A stretch of DNA of 64,000 nt from Nocardioides sp. (lineage in GTDB: Bacteria > Actinomycetota > Actinomycetes > Propionibacteriales > Nocardioidaceae): positions 59,857 through 123,856 of the forward strand of contig PBYI01000070.1 of NCBI GenBank assembly GCA_002729525.1, given 5' to 3'. Position numbers and translations under genes: made by a program. How positions within the stretch are numbered: position 1 is the stretch's first letter; every line of letters starts with the position of its first letter. Positions 1 through 7,705 of this stretch are shown here, in pieces. Under the pieces are notes generated by a model. It had not been told where the DNA came from, ran no database searches, and saw only the letters and a list, made by a program, of their open reading frames with translations.

Positions 1-1
1 C

Positions 2-1018
2 GACGACCTCCTGCACGCCGCGATCACCCACCCGGCGATGGGGCTCTACCTCGACAACGCGGTGTCCACCAAGGACGCGCCCAACGAGAATCTCGGCCGC
101 GAGCTGCTCGAGCTGCACACCGTCGGCCGCGGCCACTACACCGAGGCCGACGTCAAGGCGTCCGCGCGGATCCTGACCGGCTGGCACGTCGACGTGTGGA
201 AGTCGTTCAAGGCCTCCTACGAGCCCTCCGACCACTGGACGGGGCGGGTGTCTGTCATGGGCTTCTCGCACGCCAACGGCGCGGCCGACGGCCGGGCCGT
301 CACCCGCGCCTACCTCACGTACCTCGCCCACCACCCGGCCACCGCCGAGCGCGTCGTACGCCGACTGGCCGAGAAGTTCGTCAAGGACACCCCCTCCGCG
401 GGACTGGTCCGCACCCTCAAGCGGGTCTACCTCCGCCACGACACCGCGATCGTGCCCGTGCTGCGGGCGCTGGTGGCGCACAAGGAGTTCAAGAACGCCC
501 GTGCCAAGAAGGTGCGCGACCCCTCCGAGGAGCTCGTCGCGACCTACCGGGCGCTACGGGTGCGCCTGGCCCGGCCGACCGACGACGGGAACGCCGTCAA
601 GGCAATGCTGTGGACCTGCCAGGGCCTCGGGTCCGCGCCGTGCGACTGGCCCAGACCCGACGGCGCCCCCACCGACGCCGCGTCCTGGTCGTCGCCGGCC
701 CGGCTGCTGGCGAGCTTCGACTACCACTGGTCGATGGCCGGCGGCTGGTGGCCGAGCAAGGGCATCGCCTACCGCTCGCCGAAGGCGTGGCTCCCCCGCA
801 AGCGGATGCGCTTCGACCTGCTCGTCGACTACCTCTCCGTCGAGCTCCTCGGCACCCACGCCAGCTCGACCCTCGTGAAGGCCTGCCTCGCGGCGTGCCC
901 GCCGTCGTTGAAGGTGCGGTCGTCCACGGTCGTCACGCCGTCCCACGGGCTGGTGCGCTGGGGCTTCTACCGGGTGCTCGGCACCATCCTCGACTCCCCC
1001 GACCACTTCGTGCGGTGA
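2..1018 (+). CDS. DUF1800 family protein (5' end outside window)
   Basis: The reading frame is open from base 2, so the start lies left of the window; 338 residues are visible. The stretch with NLGRELLELHTVG followed by YTEADVKASARILTGW is the hallmark of DUF1800 proteins, usually 450-550 residues long and exported. Their biochemical role is not established. The stop lies 5 nt before the DUF1501 gene, and DUF1800/DUF1501 neighbours are a well known conserved pair, so the two are probably co-transcribed and co-exported. Family assignment is firm; function is unknown. Confidence 0.9.
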   Translation, partial: DDLLHAAITHPAMGLYLDNAVSTKDAPNENLGRELLELHTVGRGHYTEADVKASARILTGWHVDVWKSFKASYEPSDHWTGRVSVMGFSHANGAADGRAVTRAYLTYLAHHPATAERVVRRLAEKFVKDTPSAGLVRTLKRVYLRHDTAIVPVLRALVAHKEFKNARAKKVRDPSEELVATYRALRVRLARPTDDGNAVKAMLWTCQGLGSAPCDWPRPDGAPTDAASWSSPARLLASFDYHWSMAGGWWPSKGIAYRSPKAWLPRKRMRFDLLVDYLSVELLGTHASSTLVKACLAACPPSLKVRSSTVVTPSHGLVRWGFYRVLGTILDSPDHFVR

Positions 1019-1023
1019 CCCCG

Positions 1024-2289
1024 ATGCCCCCTTCGTCCTCTCCTGCGCCCGCGGCCGGCGACCAGCCCTGCTGCACCGAGTTCGCCCAGCTCTCACGCCG
1101 GTCGGTCCTCGGCGGAGGCCTGGCACTCGGGGCCGCCACCGTGATCGGCTCCTCGGTCGTCACCGCCTCGCCCGCCGCCGCGGCCAGCGCCTCGTCGATC
1201 CTCGTCGTGCTGTCGCTGCGCGGCGCCGCCGACGGGCTGTCGCTGGTCGTGCCGCACGCCGACCCGACGTACTACTCAGCGCGTCCGCGGATCGCGATCC
1301 CCTCCGACGCGCTGCTGCGCAAGGACGCGACGTTCGGGCTGCACCCCGAGCTCTCGGGTCTCACCGGACTCTGGGACGCCGGCGAGCTGGCCGTCGTGCA
1401 CGGCACCGGGCTGCCGGCGCGCAACCGCTCGCACTTCGCCGCCATGGAGGAGGTCGAGGACGCCAACCCCGGCTCCGACGTGCGCGAGGGCTGGCTCAAC
1501 CGGCTCCTCGGGACGCTGCCGGGACAGTCGCCGCTCCAGGGCTTCAACCTGTCCGAGGGCGTCGTCCCGACCTCGCTCTACGGCCGCCAGCCGGTCATGT
1601 CCGCCGGTGAGGTCGACCGCGTCCAGTTCTCCGGCGCGCAGGGCGACGACGCGCGCCGCCGGGTGGCGTCGCTGCACAAGATGTGGGACGGCCAGCGCGG
1701 CCCGCTCGGCCGTGCGATGCGCACGACCTTCGGCGCCGTGTCCTCCTTCGGGCCGGCCGAGCGCGCCGCCGACAACACCGCGAGCTACCCGGGGACCGAC
1801 CTGGGGAAGTCCCTTGCCGAGGTCGCGCGCATCATCCGCGGCGACGTCGGCGTCGGCGTCGTCACCGTCGACCAGGGCGACTGGGACCACCACAGCGGAC
1901 TGGGCACGCTCGAGTGGGGGGCGATGCGGCTCCAGGCGCGCGAGCTCGCCGGCGCGATCGCGGCGTTCTTCGACGACCTCGGGGCGCAGCGCTCCAAGGT
2001 CACGCTCGTCGCGTTCAGCGAGTTCGGCCGACGGGTGAAGGAGAACGCCAGCTGGGGCCTCGACCACGGCTACGGCAACGTGATGTTCCTGGCCGGCGCC
2101 GGGGTCCGCGGCGGCCAGTACTACGGGACGATGCCGCGTCTGGACGGCGGCGAGGACGCCGACGTGCCGGTCACCACCGACTACCGCAGTGTCCTGAGCG
2201 AGATCGTGACCACCCGCTTCGGGGTCTCCCGGGCCCGGGTCTTCCCCGGCTTCCAGCCGGAGTCCGTCGGCGTCATGCGAGGTGCCTGA
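1024..2289 (+). CDS. DUF1501 family Tat-exported protein
   Basis: 421 residues starting at ATG 1024, just after the DUF1800 stop. The N-terminus carries a twin-arginine signal (SRRSVLGGGLALGAA) ending in an Ala-rich cleavage region, so a folded exported protein is expected. DUF1501 hallmarks are present: LRGAADGLSLVVPHADP near the mature N-terminus, GTGLPARNRSHFAAM, DQGDWDHHSG and SEFGRRVKEN. The fold is related to alkaline-phosphatase/sulfatase-like proteins, but no activity is proven for the family. It is paired with the upstream DUF1800 gene. A longer upstream reading frame exists but is only a shadow of the DUF1800 gene. Confidence 0.9.
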   Translation: MPPSSSPAPAAGDQPCCTEFAQLSRRSVLGGGLALGAATVIGSSVVTASPAAAASASSILVVLSLRGAADGLSLVVPHADPTYYSARPRIAIPSDALLRKDATFGLHPELSGLTGLWDAGELAVVHGTGLPARNRSHFAAMEEVEDANPGSDVREGWLNRLLGTLPGQSPLQGFNLSEGVVPTSLYGRQPVMSAGEVDRVQFSGAQGDDARRRVASLHKMWDGQRGPLGRAMRTTFGAVSSFGPAERAADNTASYPGTDLGKSLAEVARIIRGDVGVGVVTVDQGDWDHHSGLGTLEWGAMRLQARELAGAIAAFFDDLGAQRSKVTLVAFSEFGRRVKENASWGLDHGYGNVMFLAGAGVRGGQYYGTMPRLDGGEDADVPVTTDYRSVLSEIVTTRFGVSRARVFPGFQPESVGVMRGA

Positions 2290-2370
2290 GCCCGGACCGG
2301 CGGACCCGCAGCCACACCGTCGGCACCGGCGGCGCCGACCTGAGGCCTGACACCGCGGTTCACTCTCCCG

Positions 2371-2431
2371 CGACCCCGAACCACCCGATCGGGACCCCGA
2401 CCTCTGCCCGGAAGGGCGAGGTTCGGGGTCG
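2371..2431 (+). repeat. Competing inverted repeats in the leader of the 52-aa gene
   Basis: CGACCCCGAAC at 2371-2381 is a perfect reverse complement of GTTCGGGGTCG at 2421-2431. A second copy, GACCCCGACCTC at 2393-2404, can pair with the same 3' arm with one bulge. The two hairpins are mutually exclusive. They lie after the DUF1501 stop and about 75 nt before the 52-residue gene, so they could be a terminator for the first operon or an attenuator for the second. No T-tract follows. Confidence 0.5.
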
Positions 2432-2441
2432 CCGCGCCGAG

Positions 2442-2457
2442 GCACGATGGTCCCCAC
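2442..2457 (-). promoter_or_regulatory. GGGACCATCGT motif, possible DevR site
   Basis: Read on the minus strand this is GTGGGGACCATCGTGC. It shares GGGACCATCGT with the site at 5860-5873 next to devR and acg. The half site GGGAC and partial GTC arm resemble the mycobacterial DosR consensus TTSGGGACTWWAGTCCCSAA, but the second arm is weak. It sits 48 nt before the start of the 52-residue gene. Binding by DevR is an inference. Confidence 0.35.
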
Positions 2458-2505
2458 GGTCGGCAAGCGGTCGGCCTCTCGGGACGCAGCCTTGGGAGGT
2501 CACTC

Positions 2506-2664
2506 ATGTCCGTCACCACGTTCTCCGGTCCCCGTGAGCGCCTCCGCGGGCCGCGCGTCGTCCCCTTCCTGGGGTCGCTCGCCGACGGCTCGCTCCAGCG
2601 GCTCGCCGATGCCGGCATCGGCCTGCTCTTCCGCATCGACCTGCAGAAGCTCACCCGCGACTGA
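2506..2664 (+). CDS. Small orphan protein, 52 residues
   Basis: An ATG-started frame of 52 codons preceded by GGGAGGT, a good ribosome binding site 5 nt upstream. Nearly every third position is G or C, as in real genes here. The protein is basic at the N-terminus (PRERLRGPRVVPF) and then carries an amphipathic segment (LADGSLQRLADAGIGLLFRIDLQKL). No family is recognised. It converges on the methyltransferase gene of the devRS operon with a 5 nt gap and has a GGGACCATCGT motif upstream, which suggests, without proof, a link to the DevR response. Confidence 0.65.
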   Translation: MSVTTFSGPRERLRGPRVVPFLGSLADGSLQRLADAGIGLLFRIDLQKLTRD

Positions 2665-2669
2665 CCGGC

Positions 2670-3452
2670 TCAGGGCAGCGCGTCGCCGCCGCCGAAGCGG
2701 TCCTGCGTCGCCTGCTCGTCGAGCACCGTGTACGGCGACGCGGCCGTCGTCGCGGCCCGCGCGACCTCGCGCCACGGCGTGCGGGCACCTGCCATCAGCA
2801 GCACGTTGCCCGGACGCCGCCCGCGCAGCGTCGCCGGCTCCGCACCGGCGCTCACCGAGCCGAACACCGACCGGAGTCCGGCCACCGCGGCGCGCACGGT
2901 CGGCCACGGCGCCTCGTCGGCCACGTTGAGCAGCACGCACCCGTCCGCCGCGAGCGCCCGTCGTACGTCGTGCAGGTGCGCGGTGCCGAGGAGCGCCGGC
3001 GGCACCGCGCCGTCGTCGTAGGCGTCGACGACGACGCAGTCGGCGCGGCCGTCGGGCAGCGCAGCCACGCCGGCGACGCCGTCCTGCGGGCGCACCCGGA
3101 TGCCGCTGCGCTGCGGCAGGGGCAGGTGCTCTCGCACCAGCGCGGTGAGCTCCTCGTCGGGCTCGAGCACGACCTGCCGGGTGCCCGGCCGGGTGGCGGC
3201 GACGTAGCGCGGCAGGGTGAGTCCCGCCCCGCCGACGTGGACCACCTGGGCCGTCCCGGTCGCAGGCGGGCGCGCGTCGAGCACGGCGTCGAGCGCGGCG
3301 GCGAGCCGCTGCACGTAGTCGAACGCCAGTCGCACGGGCTCGCGCAGGTCGACCATCGACTGGTCGCGCCCACCGGTGCGCACCAGCCACGCCCCCTCCC
3401 GGTCCCCGGGCACGACCTCGCGGTCGGCGGGTGCGCGACGCTCCCGCGCCAC
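2670..3452 (-). CDS. Spermidine synthase-like SAM-dependent methyltransferase
   Basis: 260 residues. The central part reads VVHVGGAGLTLPRYVAA followed by VVLEPDEEL, the SAM/dcSAM-binding loop and acidic residue of the Rossmann-fold spermidine synthase superfamily, then CVVVDAYDDGAVPP and a VLLNVAD strand. No membrane segments are seen. Many actinobacterial members of this group are methyltransferase-like proteins of unknown substrate rather than true polyamine synthases, so the reaction is left open. The gene lies 6 nt after devS and is the third gene of the devR-devS operon, an unusual partner for a redox two-component system. Confidence 0.75.
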   Translation of the reverse strand: MARERRAPADREVVPGDREGAWLVRTGGRDQSMVDLREPVRLAFDYVQRLAAALDAVLDARPPATGTAQVVHVGGAGLTLPRYVAATRPGTRQVVLEPDEELTALVREHLPLPQRSGIRVRPQDGVAGVAALPDGRADCVVVDAYDDGAVPPALLGTAHLHDVRRALAADGCVLLNVADEAPWPTVRAAVAGLRSVFGSVSAGAEPATLRGRRPGNVLLMAGARTPWREVARAATTAASPYTVLDEQATQDRFGGGDALP

Positions 3453-3458
3453 GTCGGG

Positions 3459-5093
3459 TCAGCGACCGGCCGCGAGCGGGACGCGCCAGACGATCCGGGT
3501 GCCCTCGCCCTCGGCGGTGTAAATCTCGAACGTGCCGCCACGTCGCTCGGCGCGCTCGCGCATGTTGGCCAGCCCGCTCTCGGCGATCGAGACCGGCATG
3601 CCTCGCCCGTCGTCGGTGACAGCGAGGACGAGCTCGTCGCCGGCCTCCACGCGGACGTCGACGTGCCGGGCGTGCGCGTGCCGGCCGGCGTTGGACAGCG
3701 CCTCGCCCAGCACGGCCAGCAGGTCGGGCGCCTCGTCGGTGCCCACGAGCGTGCGCACCGGCCCCTCGAACGTCAGCGACGGGACGACCTTCATCGTCTG
3801 TCGCGCCCGCTCCACCAGGCGCGACACCTCGGACTGGATGTCCGTCGAGGCCTCGACGGCCCCGAGCGCGAAGATCGTGCGTCGGATGTCCTTGATGGTC
3901 GAGTCGAGCTCGTCGACCGCCTCGGTGATCCGGTTCGCCACCTTCTCGTCGTCGGAGCGACGCGACAGCGCGTCCAGCCCGAGACACACCGCGAAGAGCC
4001 GTTGGATGACGAGGTCGTGCAGGTCGCGTCCGATCCGGTCGCGGTCCTCCAGGACGGCGAGGCGCTCCTGGTTCTCCCGCCCCTGGGCGACCTCCAGGCA
4101 GACCGCGGCGTGCTCGGCGAAACGCGCCGGCAGGGCGGGGTCGACCGCACGGAAGACCTCGGATCGGTCGTAGCGGTAGGACAGCGACAGCGAGCCGACG
4201 ACGCCCGTGCTGGACACCAGCGGGACGACGATCATCGGTCCGAGCGGCGGCAGCCCGAGCCGAGCCGGGACGTCGACGGCACGGTCGTCGATCCGGATGT
4301 CGTCGACCGACATCGGCTCGCCGCTCTCGATCACCTCCGCGGCGATCGACCGCTCCAGCGGCAGGGTGCGCATCGCCTGGAGGTCGGCGTTGGCCCCGGA
4401 CACCACCTTGAGCTCGAGGGCGTCGCGCGCCTCCCCCACGACCACCCAGGCCATGTCGGCGTCGGCGAGGACCCGCGCCCGGTCGGCCACCGTCTGCAGC
4501 GCCTCGGTGGCGTCGTCGCCGCCCATGAGCCGAGTGGTGATCGCGGCCGTCGCCTCCAACCACGTGCCGCGTCGGCGGCTCTCCTCGTACAGCCGGGCGT
4601 TCTCGATGGCGACGCCGGCCGCCCCGGCGAGCACGCCGACGACCTCCTCGTCCTCGGCGCTGAACGGGCGGCCCCCGTTCTTCTCCGACAGGTAGAGGCT
4701 GCCGAAGGTGCGGTTCTTCACCCGGATCGGGACGCCGAGGAAGGAGTGCATGGGCGGGTGCCCGTCGGGGAACCCGCCGAAGTAGGGGTGCGTGGTCAGG
4801 TCGTCGAGCCGCAGCGGCTCGTGCACGAACATCGTCGCGCCCAGCAGCCCGCGCCCGCGGGGCACGTGACCGATCCGGCCCTGCGCCTCCTGCGGCATCC
4901 CGACCTGGACGAACGTGGTGACCTGCGAGGTGTCCTCGTCGAGCGCCGCGATGGCGGCGTACTCCGCGTCGAGGAGCTCGCGGGCCGCGTCGACGATCCG
5001 TTCGAGGGTCGACTGCAGGGAGAGGTCACCGCCGACGGCGAGGACCGCGTCGAGGAGCAGCTGCTGCCGGTCGGCCGGGCTGCGGTCCTGCAC
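3459..5093 (-). CDS. devS: DevS/DosS-like GAF-domain sensor histidine kinase
   Basis: 544 residues, close to the 578 of M. tuberculosis DevS. Order: GAF-A (about 20-170), GAF-B (about 185-340), then HisKA_3 and HATPase. The phosphoacceptor is H359 in DRIGRDLHD, the N-box is EALSN at 464-468 and the G-box is DDGRGM at 494-499. The GAF-A motif HPPM at 112-115 sits where DevS/DosT carry their haem-ligand histidine, so O2/NO/CO or redox sensing is likely; this rests on recalled alignment. No membrane segments, so it is cytosolic. The GTG start lies 1 nt after the devR stop, so the two are translationally coupled. Confidence 0.9.
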   Translation of the reverse strand: MQDRSPADRQQLLLDAVLAVGGDLSLQSTLERIVDAARELLDAEYAAIAALDEDTSQVTTFVQVGMPQEAQGRIGHVPRGRGLLGATMFVHEPLRLDDLTTHPYFGGFPDGHPPMHSFLGVPIRVKNRTFGSLYLSEKNGGRPFSAEDEEVVGVLAGAAGVAIENARLYEESRRRGTWLEATAAITTRLMGGDDATEALQTVADRARVLADADMAWVVVGEARDALELKVVSGANADLQAMRTLPLERSIAAEVIESGEPMSVDDIRIDDRAVDVPARLGLPPLGPMIVVPLVSSTGVVGSLSLSYRYDRSEVFRAVDPALPARFAEHAAVCLEVAQGRENQERLAVLEDRDRIGRDLHDLVIQRLFAVCLGLDALSRRSDDEKVANRITEAVDELDSTIKDIRRTIFALGAVEASTDIQSEVSRLVERARQTMKVVPSLTFEGPVRTLVGTDEAPDLLAVLGEALSNAGRHAHARHVDVRVEAGDELVLAVTDDGRGMPVSIAESGLANMRERAERRGGTFEIYTAEGEGTRIVWRVPLAAGR

Positions 5094-5094
5094 G

Positions 5095-5757
5095 TCAGCC
5101 GTCGCGGCGCGGCAGGCGCTTGGCAGCGAACAGCGCGGCCTGCGTGCGCGAGGAGAGGCCGAGCTTCGCCAGCATCGCCGAGACGTAGTTCTTCACGGTC
5201 TTCTCGGCGAGGAACATCTCCTCGGCGATCTGTCGGTTGGTCATGCCCTCACCGATGAGCGCGAGGATGCGCTGCTCCTGGTTGGTGAGGCTCGCGAGCT
5301 CGCGGTCGACCGGGTCGCCGTTCCGCACGCGCTCGAGCACCTGCGCGGTCACCCGCGGGTCGAGGGTGGACTGGCCGTCGGCGACGCGGCGCACCGTGTC
5401 GATGAGGTCGGTGCCCCGCACCTGCTTGAGGACGTAGCCCGCGGCGCCGGCCATGATCGCGGCGAAGACCGCGTCGTCGTCGTCGTACGACGTGAGGATG
5501 AGCGCCTTCGTGTCCGGCTGGCGGGAACGGATCTCGCGGCACACGTCGATCCCGGAGCCGTCCGGGAGACGGCCGTCGAGGATCGCCACGTCGGGCCGCA
5601 GGGCGAGGATGCGCCCCTCGGCCTCCTCGGCGAGGCCGGACTCACCGATCACCTCGATGTCGCCCTCGGCCTCGAGCAGCTCGCGGATGCCCCGGCGGAC
5701 CACCTCGTGGTCGTCGAGCAGGAAGACGCGGATCGTGCGGCCGTCCGGTTCGCTCAT
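5095..5757 (-). CDS. devR: DevR/DosR-like NarL-family response regulator
   Basis: 220 residues with an N-terminal receiver domain (VFLLDDHEVVRRG; phosphoacceptor D61 in ILDGRLPDG) and a C-terminal LuxR-type helix-turn-helix (LTNQEQRILALI through FLAEKTVKNYVSAMLAKLG). The last segment is nearly identical to that of mycobacterial DosR. It is the first gene of devR-devS-methyltransferase. The start ATG is 6 nt after a TAGGGT hexamer on the minus strand, so the mRNA is probably leaderless. A DosR-like motif lies about 100 nt upstream, between it and the divergent acg-like gene, suggesting autoregulation. Confidence 0.92.
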   Translation of the reverse strand: MSEPDGRTIRVFLLDDHEVVRRGIRELLEAEGDIEVIGESGLAEEAEGRILALRPDVAILDGRLPDGSGIDVCREIRSRQPDTKALILTSYDDDDAVFAAIMAGAAGYVLKQVRGTDLIDTVRRVADGQSTLDPRVTAQVLERVRNGDPVDRELASLTNQEQRILALIGEGMTNRQIAEEMFLAEKTVKNYVSAMLAKLGLSSRTQAALFAAKRLPRRDG

Positions 5758-5763
5758 GGCGCC

Positions 5764-5769
5764 ACCCTA
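5764..5769 (-). promoter_or_regulatory. Likely leaderless -10 (TAGGGT) of devR
   Basis: TAGGGT on the minus strand ends 6 nt before the devR ATG, a spacing expected when transcription begins at the start codon. No clear -35 is visible. Confidence 0.55.
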
Positions 5770-5859
5770 GCCTGGACTTCTCGCAGGTCACGTCGGCGCG
5801 CCCGGTCAGGGCGGCGACCTTCCGCCCGCGCCGGACGCGACCTGTGGCCCGCGGGGTAC

Positions 5860-5873
5860 GGGACCATCGTCTC
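5860..5873 (+). promoter_or_regulatory. DosR-like motif between devR and acg-like gene
   Basis: GGGACCATCGTCTC matches the core of the DosR box (GGGAC-N4-GTC) with an imperfect right arm. It lies 73 nt before the acg-like start and about 100 nt before devR on the other strand. In mycobacteria acg is a classic DosR target, which supports the reading; the match itself is imperfect. Confidence 0.45.
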
Positions 5874-5946
5874 TGGATCGCGGGCGTCGCCCGGGTGACC
5901 GTGGTAGCGGCGGCAGGAGCCGTCGAACCTGGAGGGCCCGGAGCGG

Positions 5947-6897
5947 ATGTCAGTGGTACGACGCAGCGCGATCGCGACGTCGGGCGACGTCGTGCCCGAG
6001 GCTGCGCGGCTGGTCGACGTCGCCCGCCTCGCGCCCAGCATCGGCAACACGCAGCCGTGGGCCTGGCGGCTCGACGGTCGGGTGCTCGACCTGCACGCAG
6101 TGCTCCGCCGCCGGCTGGCCGACCGCGACCCGTCCGGCCGCCACCTGCTGGCCAGCTGCGGCGTCGCGCTGCACCACGCGCTGCTCGCGGCCCGCGAGCA
6201 CCGGGTGGACGTCGCACTGGAGTCGCCGGACGACGCCGGGTGGGCCCGCGTCGGCGAGGCGTTGGACGGCACCGCTCACCCCGACGTGGCTCCCCGCGTA
6301 GCGCGCCTCGTGCTCGGCACCACCCGCAGCACCGCGGCCGACGGCTCCCTCGTCCTGCGCTCGCTGCGTCAGCGCAGCACCGACCGGCGTCGGTTCACGT
6401 CGTGGCCGGTGTCCGACAGCGTGCTCGGCCAGGTCGCCGAGGTCGCCCACACGCCGCTGGCGCGGGTCGTGCCCGTCACCGGTCGGGTGACCCGCCTGCG
6501 GGTGCAGCACCTGGTCAACCGCATCGGCCTCGGGACCGACCCCGATGCGGGCGCGACGCCGGCGACCGTAGGGGGCACCGACGACGTGCACCCGGGCGAC
6601 GGACTGCTGGTCATGGCCACCGACGAGGACCGCCCCCGGGACTGGTTCGACTCCGGTCGCGCCCTGGGCGGCCTGTGGCTGGCCGCACAGGCGCAGGGCC
6701 TCACCGTCGTACCGATCTCGCGAGCGGTCGAGAGCCACGAGGTGCGCCAGGGCCTCGCCCACGGACTGCTCGACTCCGGGCACGTCCAGGCGCTGGTCCG
6801 GACCGGCTGGCAACCCCTGGGTCGCGCCCAGCTGGCGCGCACGGCACGACACTCGCTCGACGAGGTCCTACGGCCCGGCACCGACCCGGTGGCCTGA
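5947..6897 (+). CDS. Acg-family FMN-binding nitroreductase-like protein
   Basis: 316 residues. The pattern with ARLAPSIGNTQPWAWRL near the N-terminus, LRSLRQRSTDRRRFTSWPV in the middle and GGLWLAAQAQGLTVVPIS towards the C-terminus matches Acg (Rv2032) and its paralogues, nitroreductase-fold proteins with an occluded FMN site. Mycobacterial Acg is induced by DosR and has no proven reductase activity; flavin storage has been proposed. ATG 5947 is preceded by GGAGGG and GGAG. It is divergent from devR with a DosR-like motif between them, which fits membership of a DevR regulon. Confidence 0.88.
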   Translation: MSVVRRSAIATSGDVVPEAARLVDVARLAPSIGNTQPWAWRLDGRVLDLHAVLRRRLADRDPSGRHLLASCGVALHHALLAAREHRVDVALESPDDAGWARVGEALDGTAHPDVAPRVARLVLGTTRSTAADGSLVLRSLRQRSTDRRRFTSWPVSDSVLGQVAEVAHTPLARVVPVTGRVTRLRVQHLVNRIGLGTDPDAGATPATVGGTDDVHPGDGLLVMATDEDRPRDWFDSGRALGGLWLAAQAQGLTVVPISRAVESHEVRQGLAHGLLDSGHVQALVRTGWQPLGRAQLARTARHSLDEVLRPGTDPVA

Positions 6898-6996
6898 CAC
6901 CACCCCGGCGGTCCCGAGCGGCATACGTGCTCGCCACCGGCGCTGACCTGGGACGTCGTCGCGCACCCCGGGACCTCGTCCTCCCTCGCGACTCGT

Positions 6997-7023
6997 GGAG
7001 GTCCCGCAGCGACCGGGACCTCC
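6997..7023 (+). terminator. Hairpin downstream of the acg-like gene
   Basis: GGAGGTCCC (6997-7005) and GGGACCTCC (7015-7023) form a perfect 9 bp stem with a 9 nt loop, about 100 nt after the stop. No T-tract follows, which is common in high-GC actinobacteria. The arms carry GTCCC/GGGAC in inverted order relative to a DosR box. Confidence 0.45.
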
Positions 7024-7133
7024 GACTCTGAGGACCGGCCACGAAAGCGAGCACGGTGGAGGAGTTACCAGGCGCGGGCCGGGGGCTTCGGCTCCCATCT
7101 GGGGAGAGCAGTGCCCGTGTCCGGAAACCGGCG

Positions 7134-7157
7134 GTCGGCCGGACGTGTCCGGCCGAC
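7134..7157. repeat. 24-bp inverted repeat
   Basis: GTCGGCCGGAC (7134-7144) is followed after 2 nt by its exact reverse complement GTCCGGCCGAC (7147-7157). With almost no loop it is a better protein-binding palindrome than an RNA hairpin. No adjacent gene explains it. Confidence 0.45.
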
Positions 7158-7207
7158 TGCCACCTCCGGGGCGCGCGTGCACCCGGGGACCCTGCGGCTC
7201 AGCCGCC

Positions 7208-7240
7208 GGCCGGTCCGCCCCCTCTCCGGGCGGACCGGCC
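7208..7240. terminator. Strong 13-bp hairpin
   Basis: GGCCGGTCCGCCC (7208-7220) pairs perfectly with GGGCGGACCGGCC (7228-7240) around a 7 nt loop. This is the strongest hairpin in the gene-free region. It would terminate transcripts from either side but lies 310 nt from the nearest stop codon, which hints at an unannotated transcript nearby. Confidence 0.45.
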
Positions 7241-7271
7241 CTGCACGCCCCGGCCCAGGGGTCCGTCGTCG

Positions 7272-7285
7272 GTGACCTTGGTCCC
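7272..7285. promoter_or_regulatory. DosR-like box
   Basis: GTGACCTTGGTCCC differs from the symmetric form GGGACCWWGGTCCC at one base and fits the core of the DosR consensus better than the site beside devR. It lies about 425 nt before the enoyl-CoA hydratase gene. The target transcript is not evident. Confidence 0.4.
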
Positions 7286-7542
7286 TCGCAAGGCGTGACC
7301 GCCGCCTCAGGTGCCACCGTCGTCGAGCGCGTTGACTTGGTGTCGAGGGAGAGGTCCGACACCCCACTGGTGGGAGGGGTCGGTCCTCGACCGGTGCGGC
7401 GCCGGGGAGGGCGCTGCGCCGGACGTGCCCGCGGGGCGGGCGGCGTCGATCGTGCAGACATCCGATCCGCCGCCGCCCCGCGGCACCGTCTCCCCGGCGT
7501 CGCGGTGGGTCCGTCGCGAAGGTAAAGGTTTCGCCGCCGGTC

Positions 7543-7567
7543 GTTTGGCGGGTACCCGGATGGGTAC
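7543..7567 (+). promoter_or_regulatory. SigF/SigB-type promoter (GTTT-N15-GGGTAC)
   Basis: GTTT at 7543-7546 and GGGTAC at 7562-7567 with 15 nt between them match the consensus of actinobacterial stress sigma factors of the SigB/SigF type (GTTT-N14-16-GGGTAY). Transcription would start near 7575 and run into the enoyl-CoA hydratase gene at 7712 or produce a short RNA. Confidence 0.5.
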
Positions 7568-7699
7568 GGAGCACACGTCGTACGGCGTCCAGGGCTCGGG
7601 ACCATGGGGTGGACCGCAGGACCGACACCCAGGACGCCGGGTCCGTCCACCGCGCCCACCCGTGGGCGGGCCCGGCCCCTCTGAGGGCGCGCGTGTCCC

Positions 7700-7705
7700 T
7701 AGGCT
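7700..7705 (+). promoter_or_regulatory. Likely leaderless -10 (TAGGCT) of enoyl-CoA hydratase gene
   Basis: TAGGCT ends 6 nt before ATG 7712. The same hexamer and spacing recur before several other genes in this window, which supports this start. Confidence 0.6.

Noticed and set aside
7598..7612. GGGACCATGGGG as a further DosR-like site
   Set aside because: Only the left half matches; the GTC arm is missing.
6868..7659. Minus-strand 263-codon frame covering the gene-free region
   Set aside because: Pro/Arg/Gly-rich translation with no domain, no start signal, and it would overlap the acg-like gene.
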